Shown one piece after another: positions 24,149 to 30,276 of a DNA stretch of 30,276 nt. Origin of the DNA: a virus; the IMG/VR virus record IMGVR_UViG_3300006921_000084, positions 1 to 30,276 of that record; one strand, 5' to 3'. The notes under the pieces were generated by a model. It made no database searches, was not told the origin of the DNA, and saw only the letters and a list, made by a program, of their open reading frames with translations. Numbering within the stretch: position 1 is the stretch's first letter; every line of letters starts with the position of its first letter. Both the position numbers and the translations under genes were made by a program.

Positions 24149-24778
24149 TTATTCATCATCCTTTTTTCCAAATCTATCTTTAAGGTAACCAATAGAATTA
24201 GCTATTCCTTTACTAAAAAAATACCCTCTTCCAGCAGCACTTCCAGGTCCCATCATAGGATATGAAGGTTCTTCAGTAGTAGATGATCCTTGAACTGGAC
24301 CTACAAATCCTTGTCCACTTGGGCTTGGACCAACAAAATCTGGATAATTACTAGCATTTGTTGGTGCTTTTGGATTATCTCCAGATGGATCGTCATTAAC
24401 TCCATCTAAATACATAGATACCAGAGTGTTATGACTTAACCCATCATCTTCATTTTTTTTATAAAATGCTTTAGCTTCAGCCTTACCAGTTTCACGCCAA
24501 AACTTTCTTGCTTCTCTTCTGCTCATCCCTGATTCCATTCCACTATCAATATTTTTTCTTCTAATATCACGACGAAATTTAAAACCTTTCATACCTTTAT
24601 GTATGTCAGATACGGTTCTACCCATTTCTAAACCCATTCTTGCACCTTCAGCTGTTGCAGTTATATTATCTATATTACGTATTGTTTTACTATTCTCTAT
24701 ACGTTTTTGCATTTTTCTTTCTTCTGCTGCTGCGTTTGTATCAAACTGTGCCATTACTACATCTGCTCTACTTGCCAT
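24149..24778 (-). CDS. Hypothetical virion-region protein (209 aa)
   Basis: Residues 1-115 are helical and charged, with Arg/Lys clusters (FKFRRDIRRKN, MSRREARKFW). Residues 120-180 are Pro/Gly/Ser-rich and probably disordered (FVGPSPSGQGFVGP). The last 25 are basic again. No known family. The ATG shares a base with the upstream stop, and lysozyme starts directly after its stop. Structural role inferred from position. Confidence 0.6.
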   Translation of the reverse strand: MASRADVVMAQFDTNAAAEERKMQKRIENSKTIRNIDNITATAEGARMGLEMGRTVSDIHKGMKGFKFRRDIRRKNIDSGMESGMSRREARKFWRETGKAEAKAFYKKNEDDGLSHNTLVSMYLDGVNDDPSGDNPKAPTNASNYPDFVGPSPSGQGFVGPVQGSSTTEEPSYPMMGPGSAAGRGYFFSKGIANSIGYLKDRFGKKDDE

Positions 24779-25062
24779 TATGCTTTCTCCAATTGTGTTT
24801 TAAACCATTCACCTTCTATTTTATAGTACAAATACGTTTCATCCCCTTCTCTAACTAACTTTTTATCGCCAGTTACTCCATCTACATTACGTGGTTTATT
24901 TTCTAATTTAGTTTGCGTATTTGCTTTACTATCTAAATCTTTTATTTTACCCCTTGAACTAGATAATGCACCTCCAACACCACCGCTTTCTGGTGGTTTA
25001 TAAGATTCACTATATAAGTTTTCACCGTACTTTCTTTTATTACCTGGTAATGCTTTAGCCAT
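24778..25062 (-). CDS. Small basic hypothetical protein (94 aa)
   Basis: A Lys/Gly/Ser-rich first half that is probably disordered (SGGVGGALSSSRGKIKD). A C-terminal beta hairpin-like stretch follows (DETYLYYKIEGEWFKTQLEKA), resembling the short adaptor-like ends of phage virion proteins. It starts at the stop of the nozzle gene (TAATG), so it is coupled to it. Family unknown. Confidence 0.6.
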   Translation of the reverse strand: MAKALPGNKRKYGENLYSESYKPPESGGVGGALSSSRGKIKDLDSKANTQTKLENKPRNVDGVTGDKKLVREGDETYLYYKIEGEWFKTQLEKA

Positions 25063-27488
25063 TATTTAACGCTCTTATTTCTATACACTATTTGCATATC
25101 ATTTAATTCAAAGTCTTGTTGATCTGTGTTACCAGCTATTTCTAATCCAAATGTTTTAACTTTTTTAAAAGCATCAGTAATGCTTCTTACTTTAAACTTA
25201 GTTGTTCTATTAGAACCATCATTATTACCAGCTAAAGTTCCTAATGTTACACTAGTAAAAGCAGAACCATCAGAAGTTTCGTCAGTAAATCCTTTGACTG
25301 TTATGTCTTCACCGTTTTTATAACTTACATATACAGTAGTTATAGCTTTATCTTGACTAGGATTATCAAATGTATATGCTGGTGTTTTTAAAGATACAGC
25401 TGTATTTGATCCACCCTTTAAAGAAGGTTCTGGATTCCAATATTTTAATTCTATATCATTTCCATCTTTTTCAAACCAAACTAATTTTCCATCATTAGTA
25501 TTAATAAGGTTAGATACATCTACAGTATTGCCTTTTAACGCACTATATGCCCATCCTAACGTCTTTAAATCAATTTCTAGTATTCCACCACTAGGATTGC
25601 TATTAAAGCCGTTTAAAGCTGGATTTGTAATAATCAATGTTTGTTTGTTTGGTATATATCCAATTTGTGCATCGTCACTATAATACTGAGTACTCCAATC
25701 TTTAAATCTTTTTTGTCCATTTGAACCTATTAACAAGTCTCTTAGTTGCTCTCCATCGTACAAAAAAGCACCGTATTCGTTAAACCACGCTACAAACCCT
25801 TCTGCTTTAACAACCTGATAATCGTTTCGACATCCTTTATATTTTAATGTAGCTTCTAATTGTTCTATATCTCTACTACAATTAATAATAAATAAAGTAT
25901 TCTTTTTAAATTCTAATAGTTTATTACCAACAGATGCTAATTTTACAATATCATCACCGTCATTTATTTCTACATCTATTCTTTTCTTAAAATCAAACGT
26001 ATCAAATTCACCTACTTCTGATTTAATTACAGTATCATTAGCTGTTTGCAGCATATTGTTTTCATCATAGTAAGTAATATTACCAACATAAGTTCTTCTA
26101 TTTAACATTGTTGATGTTTTAAAAGAAGTTCCTGCTCTACCAATAGGATTATAACCACGTTTTGTGTAAGGCTCTCTTACATCTAAAGACTGTATATTAT
26201 TTAAACCTGCTATAAATTGATTAAGTTGTGTAAAAGTTGCTCCCGTACAATACATTCTTTCATGATCTGAGCTAATTAATCCAGAATTATTATGAGTTAC
26301 TTGTGACATTTTAACCCATATATCAGATCCAGCTTTTCTCCAACCTTTACTAAAATCTAATTCCATAAATAGATATTGTATTCCAACAGAATCATCTTCA
26401 TCTATAGCCCAATAAACCTTAAATCCTGTTTGTCTTGTTTTATTTGGTATTCTACCTATTGCAGACCAGTATAAAGTTCTTTTTTTATCAGCATTTAAAG
26501 TAGGTTGATCTATGTAACCTACATGAGTAGGGCTAGATTCTTGATTGTCGTATATATTAGAAACCCAAATACTATATTTTTTATTACTTGAGTTATTATA
26601 AACTGCTATATTAGCACCAGTTTGATCTCCAGTACCATTACCTGCTGGGTCAAACCACATATAAAATGCTAACGGTCCATATCCTTCTGTATAACCAGTA
26701 TAAGTAGTACCTTTCATAAGATCTGCCACAGTATCTAATTTGTTAGTTCCAGTAGGAGTAATAGATCCTGCTGCTACAGTAAATGTAGAAGCAGATAAAT
26801 TAAATAAAAATTCTGATTGATTAGACGATGCAGGATAATAATCATTATTAACACCAACTTGATAATTTTGTAATGTTCCATCTGGATATCCATAACCATC
26901 TGGAGTAGATTGAGTACCACTTTTTAATGGTGCTGCATAAGCATCGGCTACTTTAAATCCACTTTCTTGTTTTATAATATGAACAGAAGCATCAAACCCA
27001 AAATCTTTAACAATATCTAAATATCCATACCATTTAATTTTATTTGATGTACCTGTATAACTATGTGGACATACTCTTAATTGACCATCTGCTGCATAAT
27101 ATTCTATTCGAGATGCTGTAGTACCATAATCGATATCAGAGTTAGTTTCATAAGCACCATCTGTTTTATCAAACCCTTTTATTTTAGTGTTAGGAATGTC
27201 ATGTATAAATAACATTTCAGTATTACTTAAAGCACCATTAGATGAATCTCTATCACTATTAAAGTGAAACAATCCATTACCATGGTTTAGTGTAGTCGTA
27301 AACTTTTCTTCATCAGCAGATTGTACGTGTGGTAAATCAACAACAGAACCAGAAACTTTTAGTTTACCTGGCGTTTCAATACTTAATCCTTTTAACTCTT
27401 GATATTCATTTATCTCTAAGTCTCTTTGATTAGTATTGTTATTTAAACCACCGCTAAAATTATTTACGTTTATTGTTTCTTTTGGCAC
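25062..27488 (-). CDS. Tail nozzle / tail tubular protein B-like (T7 gp12-like) (808 aa)
   Basis: The opening VNNFSGGLNNNTNQRDLEINEYQELKG matches the F-GGLN-...-E-...-N start typical of tail tubular B/nozzle proteins of short-tailed phages. About 700 residues of beta-rich sequence follow, with propeller-like strands (for example LLEFKKNTLFIINC, VVKAEGFVAWFNEYGAFLYDG). Six copies form the tail tip through which DNA passes. T7 gp12 is about 794 aa, so the length fits. The GTG start is supported by AAAGGA 7 nt upstream and overlaps the 45-aa gene. Position before lysozyme and the ejection proteins agrees. Confidence 0.7.
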   Translation of the reverse strand: MPKETINVNNFSGGLNNNTNQRDLEINEYQELKGLSIETPGKLKVSGSVVDLPHVQSADEEKFTTTLNHGNGLFHFNSDRDSSNGALSNTEMLFIHDIPNTKIKGFDKTDGAYETNSDIDYGTTASRIEYYAADGQLRVCPHSYTGTSNKIKWYGYLDIVKDFGFDASVHIIKQESGFKVADAYAAPLKSGTQSTPDGYGYPDGTLQNYQVGVNNDYYPASSNQSEFLFNLSASTFTVAAGSITPTGTNKLDTVADLMKGTTYTGYTEGYGPLAFYMWFDPAGNGTGDQTGANIAVYNNSSNKKYSIWVSNIYDNQESSPTHVGYIDQPTLNADKKRTLYWSAIGRIPNKTRQTGFKVYWAIDEDDSVGIQYLFMELDFSKGWRKAGSDIWVKMSQVTHNNSGLISSDHERMYCTGATFTQLNQFIAGLNNIQSLDVREPYTKRGYNPIGRAGTSFKTSTMLNRRTYVGNITYYDENNMLQTANDTVIKSEVGEFDTFDFKKRIDVEINDGDDIVKLASVGNKLLEFKKNTLFIINCSRDIEQLEATLKYKGCRNDYQVVKAEGFVAWFNEYGAFLYDGEQLRDLLIGSNGQKRFKDWSTQYYSDDAQIGYIPNKQTLIITNPALNGFNSNPSGGILEIDLKTLGWAYSALKGNTVDVSNLINTNDGKLVWFEKDGNDIELKYWNPEPSLKGGSNTAVSLKTPAYTFDNPSQDKAITTVYVSYKNGEDITVKGFTDETSDGSAFTSVTLGTLAGNNDGSNRTTKFKVRSITDAFKKVKTFGLEIAGNTDQQDFELNDMQIVYRNKSVK

Positions 27489-27597
27489 TGTTTCTTCCTT
27501 TAGGTAAACCTGTATTGTTCAATCTTCTATCTTTATTAGAATCAGAACTATTCCAAGGATTACCTTTTAACTTGTTAGTTGTTATTACTTTACTCAT
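27460..27597 (-). CDS. Small basic protein (45 aa)
   Basis: MSKVITTNKLKGNPWNSSDS and onward, ending in a Lys/Arg/Asn-rich tail (GRNSAKRNNKRK). It overlaps the phosphoesterase stop by 8 nt, and its end overlaps the nozzle gene's start by 29 nt, filling what would otherwise be a 100-nt gap in a fully packed operon. AGAGG stands about 11 nt before the ATG. The basic composition suggests nucleic-acid or virion binding. No family recognised. Confidence 0.6.
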   Translation of the reverse strand: MSKVITTNKLKGNPWNSSDSNKDRRLNNTGLPKGRNSAKRNNKRK

Positions 27598-28357
27598 TAC
27601 CGTCTATTACCTCTCCCCAAAGGGATGTTACGCCATCTTTAATTTCTACTATTTCTATTTTAAATTCCCCATTATCAAACCAATCTACTATAGCAAAAGC
27701 GTGTGCCCAGTTATGTAATCTACCCTTAAGCCATTTATTTTTTTCGTGAGACATATCTTTTAAACATCCAATAGACCATGCTCCAATAGTTCCGTTTAAT
27801 TTTGTTAGTGTATGTCTTTGTACGTCATGTACATGTCCATACATTACATTCTCTCCATAAGTTTCAAGATGTTTTTTAGCATGATACGTAGTAGCAAAGG
27901 CACCATGAAAGAAAGTGAGGTTATCAATTTGTATAGGTAAATTATATTCACTATAACTATATCCTCTCTCTTTTATTTTACACGCTTTGAAAAAAGAATA
28001 ATCAACGAGATAGGGATACTTAGCAACAAAATTATCCAACCAGAGATCGTGGTTACCTTGTAATAAATGTTTTTCTTTACATCCAACTTCTTCCAGTACT
28101 TCATCCCAAACATCTAATCCCTCATTTACTAATCTTATATCTTCATCTACTATTGGTAGTACATACTCTAAAGGTGGTAGTTTTTTATCTTTATATTTCC
28201 ACGCAGATACTGACTCCCACTCACCAACATCACCTAAATTTACAAACACATCAGGTTTAATCTTTTTTACTGCTTTAATAACACAATTAACTGCAGCCTT
28301 ATCCTCTAAAGGATAGTGCTGATCGGGTATAATAATACCACGCTTCTTTATTTCCAC
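27590..28357 (-). CDS. Calcineurin-like metallophosphoesterase (255 aa)
   Basis: All dinuclear-metal motifs are present: DQH (Asp12, His14), GD (Gly42-Asp43), GNHD (Asn102, His103), His151 (FFHG) and GHVH (His175, His177). The family cleaves phosphomono- or diesters (nucleotides, nucleic acid ends, cyclic nucleotides, phosphoproteins); the substrate here cannot be told. The body is close in plan to stand-alone phage phosphoesterases. The start is GTG, with GGAG 6-7 nt upstream. Its place between the holin and the nozzle gene, not among DNA genes, is unusual and may mean late expression. Confidence 0.85.
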   Translation of the reverse strand: MEIKKRGIIIPDQHYPLEDKAAVNCVIKAVKKIKPDVFVNLGDVGEWESVSAWKYKDKKLPPLEYVLPIVDEDIRLVNEGLDVWDEVLEEVGCKEKHLLQGNHDLWLDNFVAKYPYLVDYSFFKACKIKERGYSYSEYNLPIQIDNLTFFHGAFATTYHAKKHLETYGENVMYGHVHDVQRHTLTKLNGTIGAWSIGCLKDMSHEKNKWLKGRLHNWAHAFAIVDWFDNGEFKIEIVEIKDGVTSLWGEVIDGNE

Positions 28358-28366
28358 AAGTTTCTC

Positions 28367-28756
28367 CTAGTTTTTTTTCTTTACTTTTTCAAACGAACGC
28401 ATTCCCCCGAGACCTAGCATCCCAAGTAGTACTGTTGTTAGTGTGCCCATGTCAAACACAGGCAACACTATTTCAACACCACGAGCGTATAGCACGAAAG
28501 TAAGTAATGGTTGTAGAATAAAATGATACGCCAATGCTATTGAACAAACCCAGCCAGTAAATGGCCTCCAGCCTGCTACAAATATTGATGTATGACCTGC
28601 TTCTACTTTGTTAACTTCAAGTTGAGCTTTATTAATTTCTGCAATTAATTCAGCTTTCTCTTGTTTGTCTAAAGTGAATTTATCAACATTGCTTGACACT
28701 TTGTCGATAAGTGTACCTATTAAATTTAAATTAGGCATCTTTATCACATTGTGCAT
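28367..28756 (-). CDS. Three-TM type holin (GTA-holin-like) (129 aa)
   Basis: A helical, charged N-terminal half (residues 10-50) is followed by AGWRPFTGWVCSIALAYHFIL. That is the WRP-F-GW signature of the holin family found in gene-transfer agents and marine phages. Two further hydrophobic segments (LLTFVLYARG..IVLPVF and LTTVLLGMLGLGGM) precede a basic tail (KVKKKN). Holins make the inner-membrane lesion that starts lysis. I chose the ATG at 28756 (GGAAG 6 nt upstream); the ATG at 28738 (MPNLNLIG) or a GTG at 28759 are alternatives. It overlaps the coiled-coil gene. Confidence 0.75.
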   Translation of the reverse strand: MHNVIKMPNLNLIGTLIDKVSSNVDKFTLDKQEKAELIAEINKAQLEVNKVEAGHTSIFVAGWRPFTGWVCSIALAYHFILQPLLTFVLYARGVEIVLPVFDMGTLTTVLLGMLGLGGMRSFEKVKKKN

Positions 28757-28931
28757 CACAGTCTTCCAGGGCTTGTAAGTATCCTGTTTTTTCTGTTAGC
28801 ATTGTTTTTACTTCATTTAAGCGACCTTGTTGTTCTTGAATTGATTTTACTAATCCATTATGTTGCTCTACTAATGTTTCCATTTCTTTCATAGCAACTT
28901 CTTTTAGATCTACTTTTTTTTCTTTAGCCAT
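28731..28931 (-). CDS. Coiled-coil protein (66 aa)
   Basis: A 66-aa acidic helix with heptad spacing (MKEMETLVEQHNGLVKSIQE, then KTMLTEKTGYLQALE) and two Cys at the end (CDAQC). GGAG lies before the ATG. It is directly upstream of the holin with an overlap, the place where small lysis-regulating proteins often lie. There is no membrane segment, so it is not a holin itself. Function unknown. Confidence 0.65.
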   Translation of the reverse strand: MAKEKKVDLKEVAMKEMETLVEQHNGLVKSIQEQQGRLNEVKTMLTEKTGYLQALEDCDAQCDKDA

Positions 28932-28957
28932 GTGGGCTCTCCTATTTTGGTTATTAA

Positions 28958-29410
28958 TTATTTCTTTTTCTTAGCTGCTCTTTTTTTACGTCTAGCTGCT
29001 GCATTTGCTTTCATTTTAGAACTCATGTTCTTCAATCTAGATCCTTTTCCAACTACGCTAGTGTAAGAAGCTCCTTTTCTAGTAGTTTTTTTAACTCCAG
29101 TATGATATGAACGTTTATCCCAAGTAAATGTTTTCTGTCCTTTTTTACGGGCTGCACTTAAAGCAGAGTTAAAACCTTTGCCTTTAGCAGAACCTTTTTT
29201 ATAAATAGGGTAGTTACCGCCTTTAGTTTTTTTAACGCCTCTAACTGATTTACGATCTACTTTACCTTTATATTTAGAAACAACAGCTTTACCTCTGTTT
29301 AAAAGAGACTTAGCTCCTTTTTTAACTTTACCAGCTGCTTTTTTGATTCTACTACCATCCAACTTAGGTCTTCCTCTTTTACTACCGTATGTGCCTTTAC
29401 CTTGTGGCAT
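28958..29410 (-). CDS. Very basic Lys-rich protein, probable DNA-binding or virion protein (150 aa)
   Basis: More than a quarter of the residues are Lys or Arg, beginning MPQGKGTYGSKRGRPK and ending AARRKKRAAKKKK. A central segment, ALSAARKKGQKTFTWDKRSYHT, matches a short A-x-ARKxG-x-F-W-x-x-Y-x-T motif seen in small phage virion proteins. The composition resembles histone-like or core-condensing proteins. A GGAGAG site lies upstream. It may bind packaged DNA; that is inference from charge. Confidence 0.65.
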   Translation of the reverse strand: MPQGKGTYGSKRGRPKLDGSRIKKAAGKVKKGAKSLLNRGKAVVSKYKGKVDRKSVRGVKKTKGGNYPIYKKGSAKGKGFNSALSAARKKGQKTFTWDKRSYHTGVKKTTRKGASYTSVVGKGSRLKNMSSKMKANAAARRKKRAAKKKK

Positions 29411-29420
29411 ATTACTCTCC

Positions 29421-29558
29421 TTATCCCTGTCCTCGGGATTGTTTTTTATAGTACTTATTGCTTATTTTAGTACCATATTTTGTGTTATTTGACATACCTT
29501 GTCTTGTTTTTTTACAAGTTTTTTTAAATTTTACTTGACTATTAAAAACTTTTTTCAT
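29421..29558 (-). CDS. Small basic protein ending SRGQG (45 aa)
   Basis: MKKVFNSQVKFKKTCKKTRQ and onward, with GMSNNTKYGTKISNKYYKKQSRGQG at the end given in two parts here: GMSNNTKYGTK, then ISNKYYKKQSRGQG. Short, basic phage proteins ending in a YRGQG-like tail are common near virion genes of marine short-tailed phages. The ATG directly follows the TAACGTTA palindrome, and no Shine-Dalgarno is visible, so the message may be nearly leaderless from the promoter just upstream. Function unknown. Confidence 0.6.
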   Translation of the reverse strand: MKKVFNSQVKFKKTCKKTRQGMSNNTKYGTKISNKYYKKQSRGQG

Positions 29559-29612
29559 TAACGTTAATATAGTTATATATATATAATATTACAAGCTAAA
29601 TAATTAACGTTA
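29559..29612 (-). promoter_or_regulatory. Leftward late-type promoter region with two TAACGTTA palindromes
   Basis: The 54-nt gap between the thioredoxin-like stop and the 45-aa gene has TAACGTTA at both ends (29559-29566 and 29605-29612), separated by an alternating AT run. On the minus strand TTGTAA, 17 nt and TATATT form a weak promoter whose start point would fall at the palindrome or ATG. The same TTAACGTTAATG arrangement occurs at the left edge (12 to 1), so both sites are probably bound by one regulator. Confidence 0.5.
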
Positions 29613-29999
29613 TTATTTAATTTCTTTTTTAATTTTATCAAACACTTCTTTTTCATCAAATCTCATGCTAATACCTGGTTCGTATCTCATTACTTCTGTT
29701 CCATTTTTAAATATAATTATAGTAGGTACTACTTTTATATTCCACTCCTTTTGTATAACAGCTCCAATAGTTTTATTATTTAAATCTACTTCACCTATAT
29801 AACAAAGTTGTGCTAATTTTTCTACTTCCACTCTATTAGCGTAATTCCAAGATGCATTTACTTGTACAACTGCACATTCTTGTAACTTAACTAACTGTAC
29901 TTCTTCAAAAGTATCTAAACTAATTGATTGAGAATGCAATGGCGATAGTAATAATACTGCACCAAATAATCCACAAAGTAATTTGTAGTATTTCTTCAT
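29613..29999 (-). CDS. Secreted thioredoxin-fold protein lacking the CxxC active site (128 aa)
   Basis: Residues 1-24 are a signal peptide (MKKYYKLLCGLFGAVLLLSP then LHSQS). The mature part has a thioredoxin plan: strand AVVQVNASW, helix, and VVPTIIIFKNG with the cis-Pro (Pro92) strand. The active site W-C-x-x-C is replaced by Trp51-Asn52-Tyr-Ala-Asn55, so both redox Cys are lost. Cys42 and Cys66 remain and could form a structural bond. It would be exported to the periplasm, where it cannot act as a normal oxidoreductase. Binding, chaperone or superinfection functions are possible. AAAGGTG precedes the ATG; it follows the membrane protein by 12 nt. Confidence 0.7.
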   Translation of the reverse strand: MKKYYKLLCGLFGAVLLLSPLHSQSISLDTFEEVQLVKLQECAVVQVNASWNYANRVEVEKLAQLCYIGEVDLNNKTIGAVIQKEWNIKVVPTIIIFKNGTEVMRYEPGISMRFDEKEVFDKIKKEIK

Positions 30000-30011
30000 A
30001 ATTAAACACCT

Positions 30012-30276
30012 TTATTTATTATTCATGTTAAGAAGAGTCTCATTAATACTTCTTGTATCTTCTTTAACAGAATCTACTTTCTCTTCAAGTTTTTCTACTT
30101 TTTCTTCTGTATTCATAATCGAATCACGAACCATCTGATCCTTAAGATCATACTCCATACGTGATACTTCTGGCTCAGGTAGTTCTTTAGCTAACTGTAT
30201 TTCAGCTTGCAAGGAATACCACATCCCTACTATTAAAGCTATAGTAACAGCAATACTTATTGCAGTCTCTAAGCTA
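30012..30276 (-). CDS. Membrane-anchored coiled-coil protein, 5' end outside window (at least 87 aa)
   Basis: The reading frame is open to the right edge of the window, so the ATG at 30224 is internal. In-frame residues before it are SLETAISIAVTIALIVG, which with MWYSL make one membrane helix. Residues after it are acidic and heptad-like (EEKVEKLEEKVDSVKEDTRS). It is predicted as an N-terminally anchored coiled coil. It lies 12 nt upstream of the secreted thioredoxin-like gene, so both may act at the cell envelope. The start codon lies beyond the window; family unknown. Confidence 0.7.
   Translation of the reverse strand, partial: SLETAISIAVTIALIVGMWYSLQAEIQLAKELPEPEVSRMEYDLKDQMVRDSIMNTEEKVEKLEEKVDSVKEDTRSINETLLNMNNK

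Noticed and set aside
1-30276. Complete circular phage genome with both ends joining
   Set aside because: There is no terminase, portal, capsid or polymerase gene, and genes run off both edges (starts at base 3 and beyond 30276) without a terminal overlap. The shared palindrome is better explained as a regulatory motif.
1-30276. CRISPR array, insertion sequence, integrase or attachment site
   Set aside because: No regularly spaced repeats, no transposase or integrase motifs and no flanking direct repeats were seen.

Overview
The window looks like part of the genome of a short-tailed (podovirus-like) phage of an AT-rich, probably marine, bacterium. The evidence is a strongly AT-biased sequence, wall-to-wall small genes with 1-20 nt overlaps and clear Shine-Dalgarno sites, an SSB/annealase/primase-helicase replication set, a T4-type lysozyme, a T7 gp12-like tail nozzle protein, a three-TM holin, and one 10-kb gene for an ejected-type virion protein. 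No terminase, portal, major capsid or DNA polymerase gene is visible, so this is a segment, not a whole genome. A marine SAR11/SAR116-type host is an inference from composition only.

Layout. A divergent control region (about 304-526) separates a rightward early/middle arm (527-11780) from a leftward arm. The leftward arm holds the gene at 88-303 and, from the right edge down to 11918, the virion and lysis genes. The two arms converge at about 11781-11917. The first 2.5 kb of the rightward arm is a run of tiny genes punctuated by strong hairpin terminators and a 300-nt apparently non-coding structured stretch. Next come a small MazG-like gene and a four-gene ubiquitin-like cassette (3515-7181): a Ubl ending in Gly-Gly, a large E2-like protein, a JAMM/JAB peptidase and a ThiF/E1-like adenylating enzyme, closed by a hairpin. 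Recombination and replication follow: a putative single-strand annealing protein, SSB, a small winged-helix-like protein, a PrimPol-type primase fused to a DnaB-type helicase, and a resolvase-like nuclease. The arm ends with a structured RNA resembling a cobalamin-riboswitch core and two tiny genes, one a zinc-ribbon.

The leftward arm, in transcription order within the window, is: a truncated membrane/coiled-coil protein, a secreted thioredoxin-fold protein lacking both active-site cysteines, small basic proteins, a coiled-coil protein, a holin, a calcineurin-like phosphoesterase, a small basic protein, the nozzle protein, two small proteins, lysozyme, three small virion-type proteins, and the 3356-residue giant protein. 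The giant protein carries paired motifs of a single-chain two-barrel RNA polymerase (DG at 906-907, K-rich motifs to 993, RxP at 1308, DxDxD at 1350-1354, YIDAAETVG near 1484). It may therefore be a virion-packaged RNA polymerase injected with the DNA.

The two most notable systems are the phage-borne ubiquitin-like conjugation/deconjugation cassette and the giant candidate virion RNA polymerase. Also notable are six copies of the palindrome TAACGTTA, confined to the two ends of the window and sitting at leftward promoters and start codons, and the riboswitch-like RNA at 11345-11466. All assignments come from reading the sequence by eye; no searches were run.
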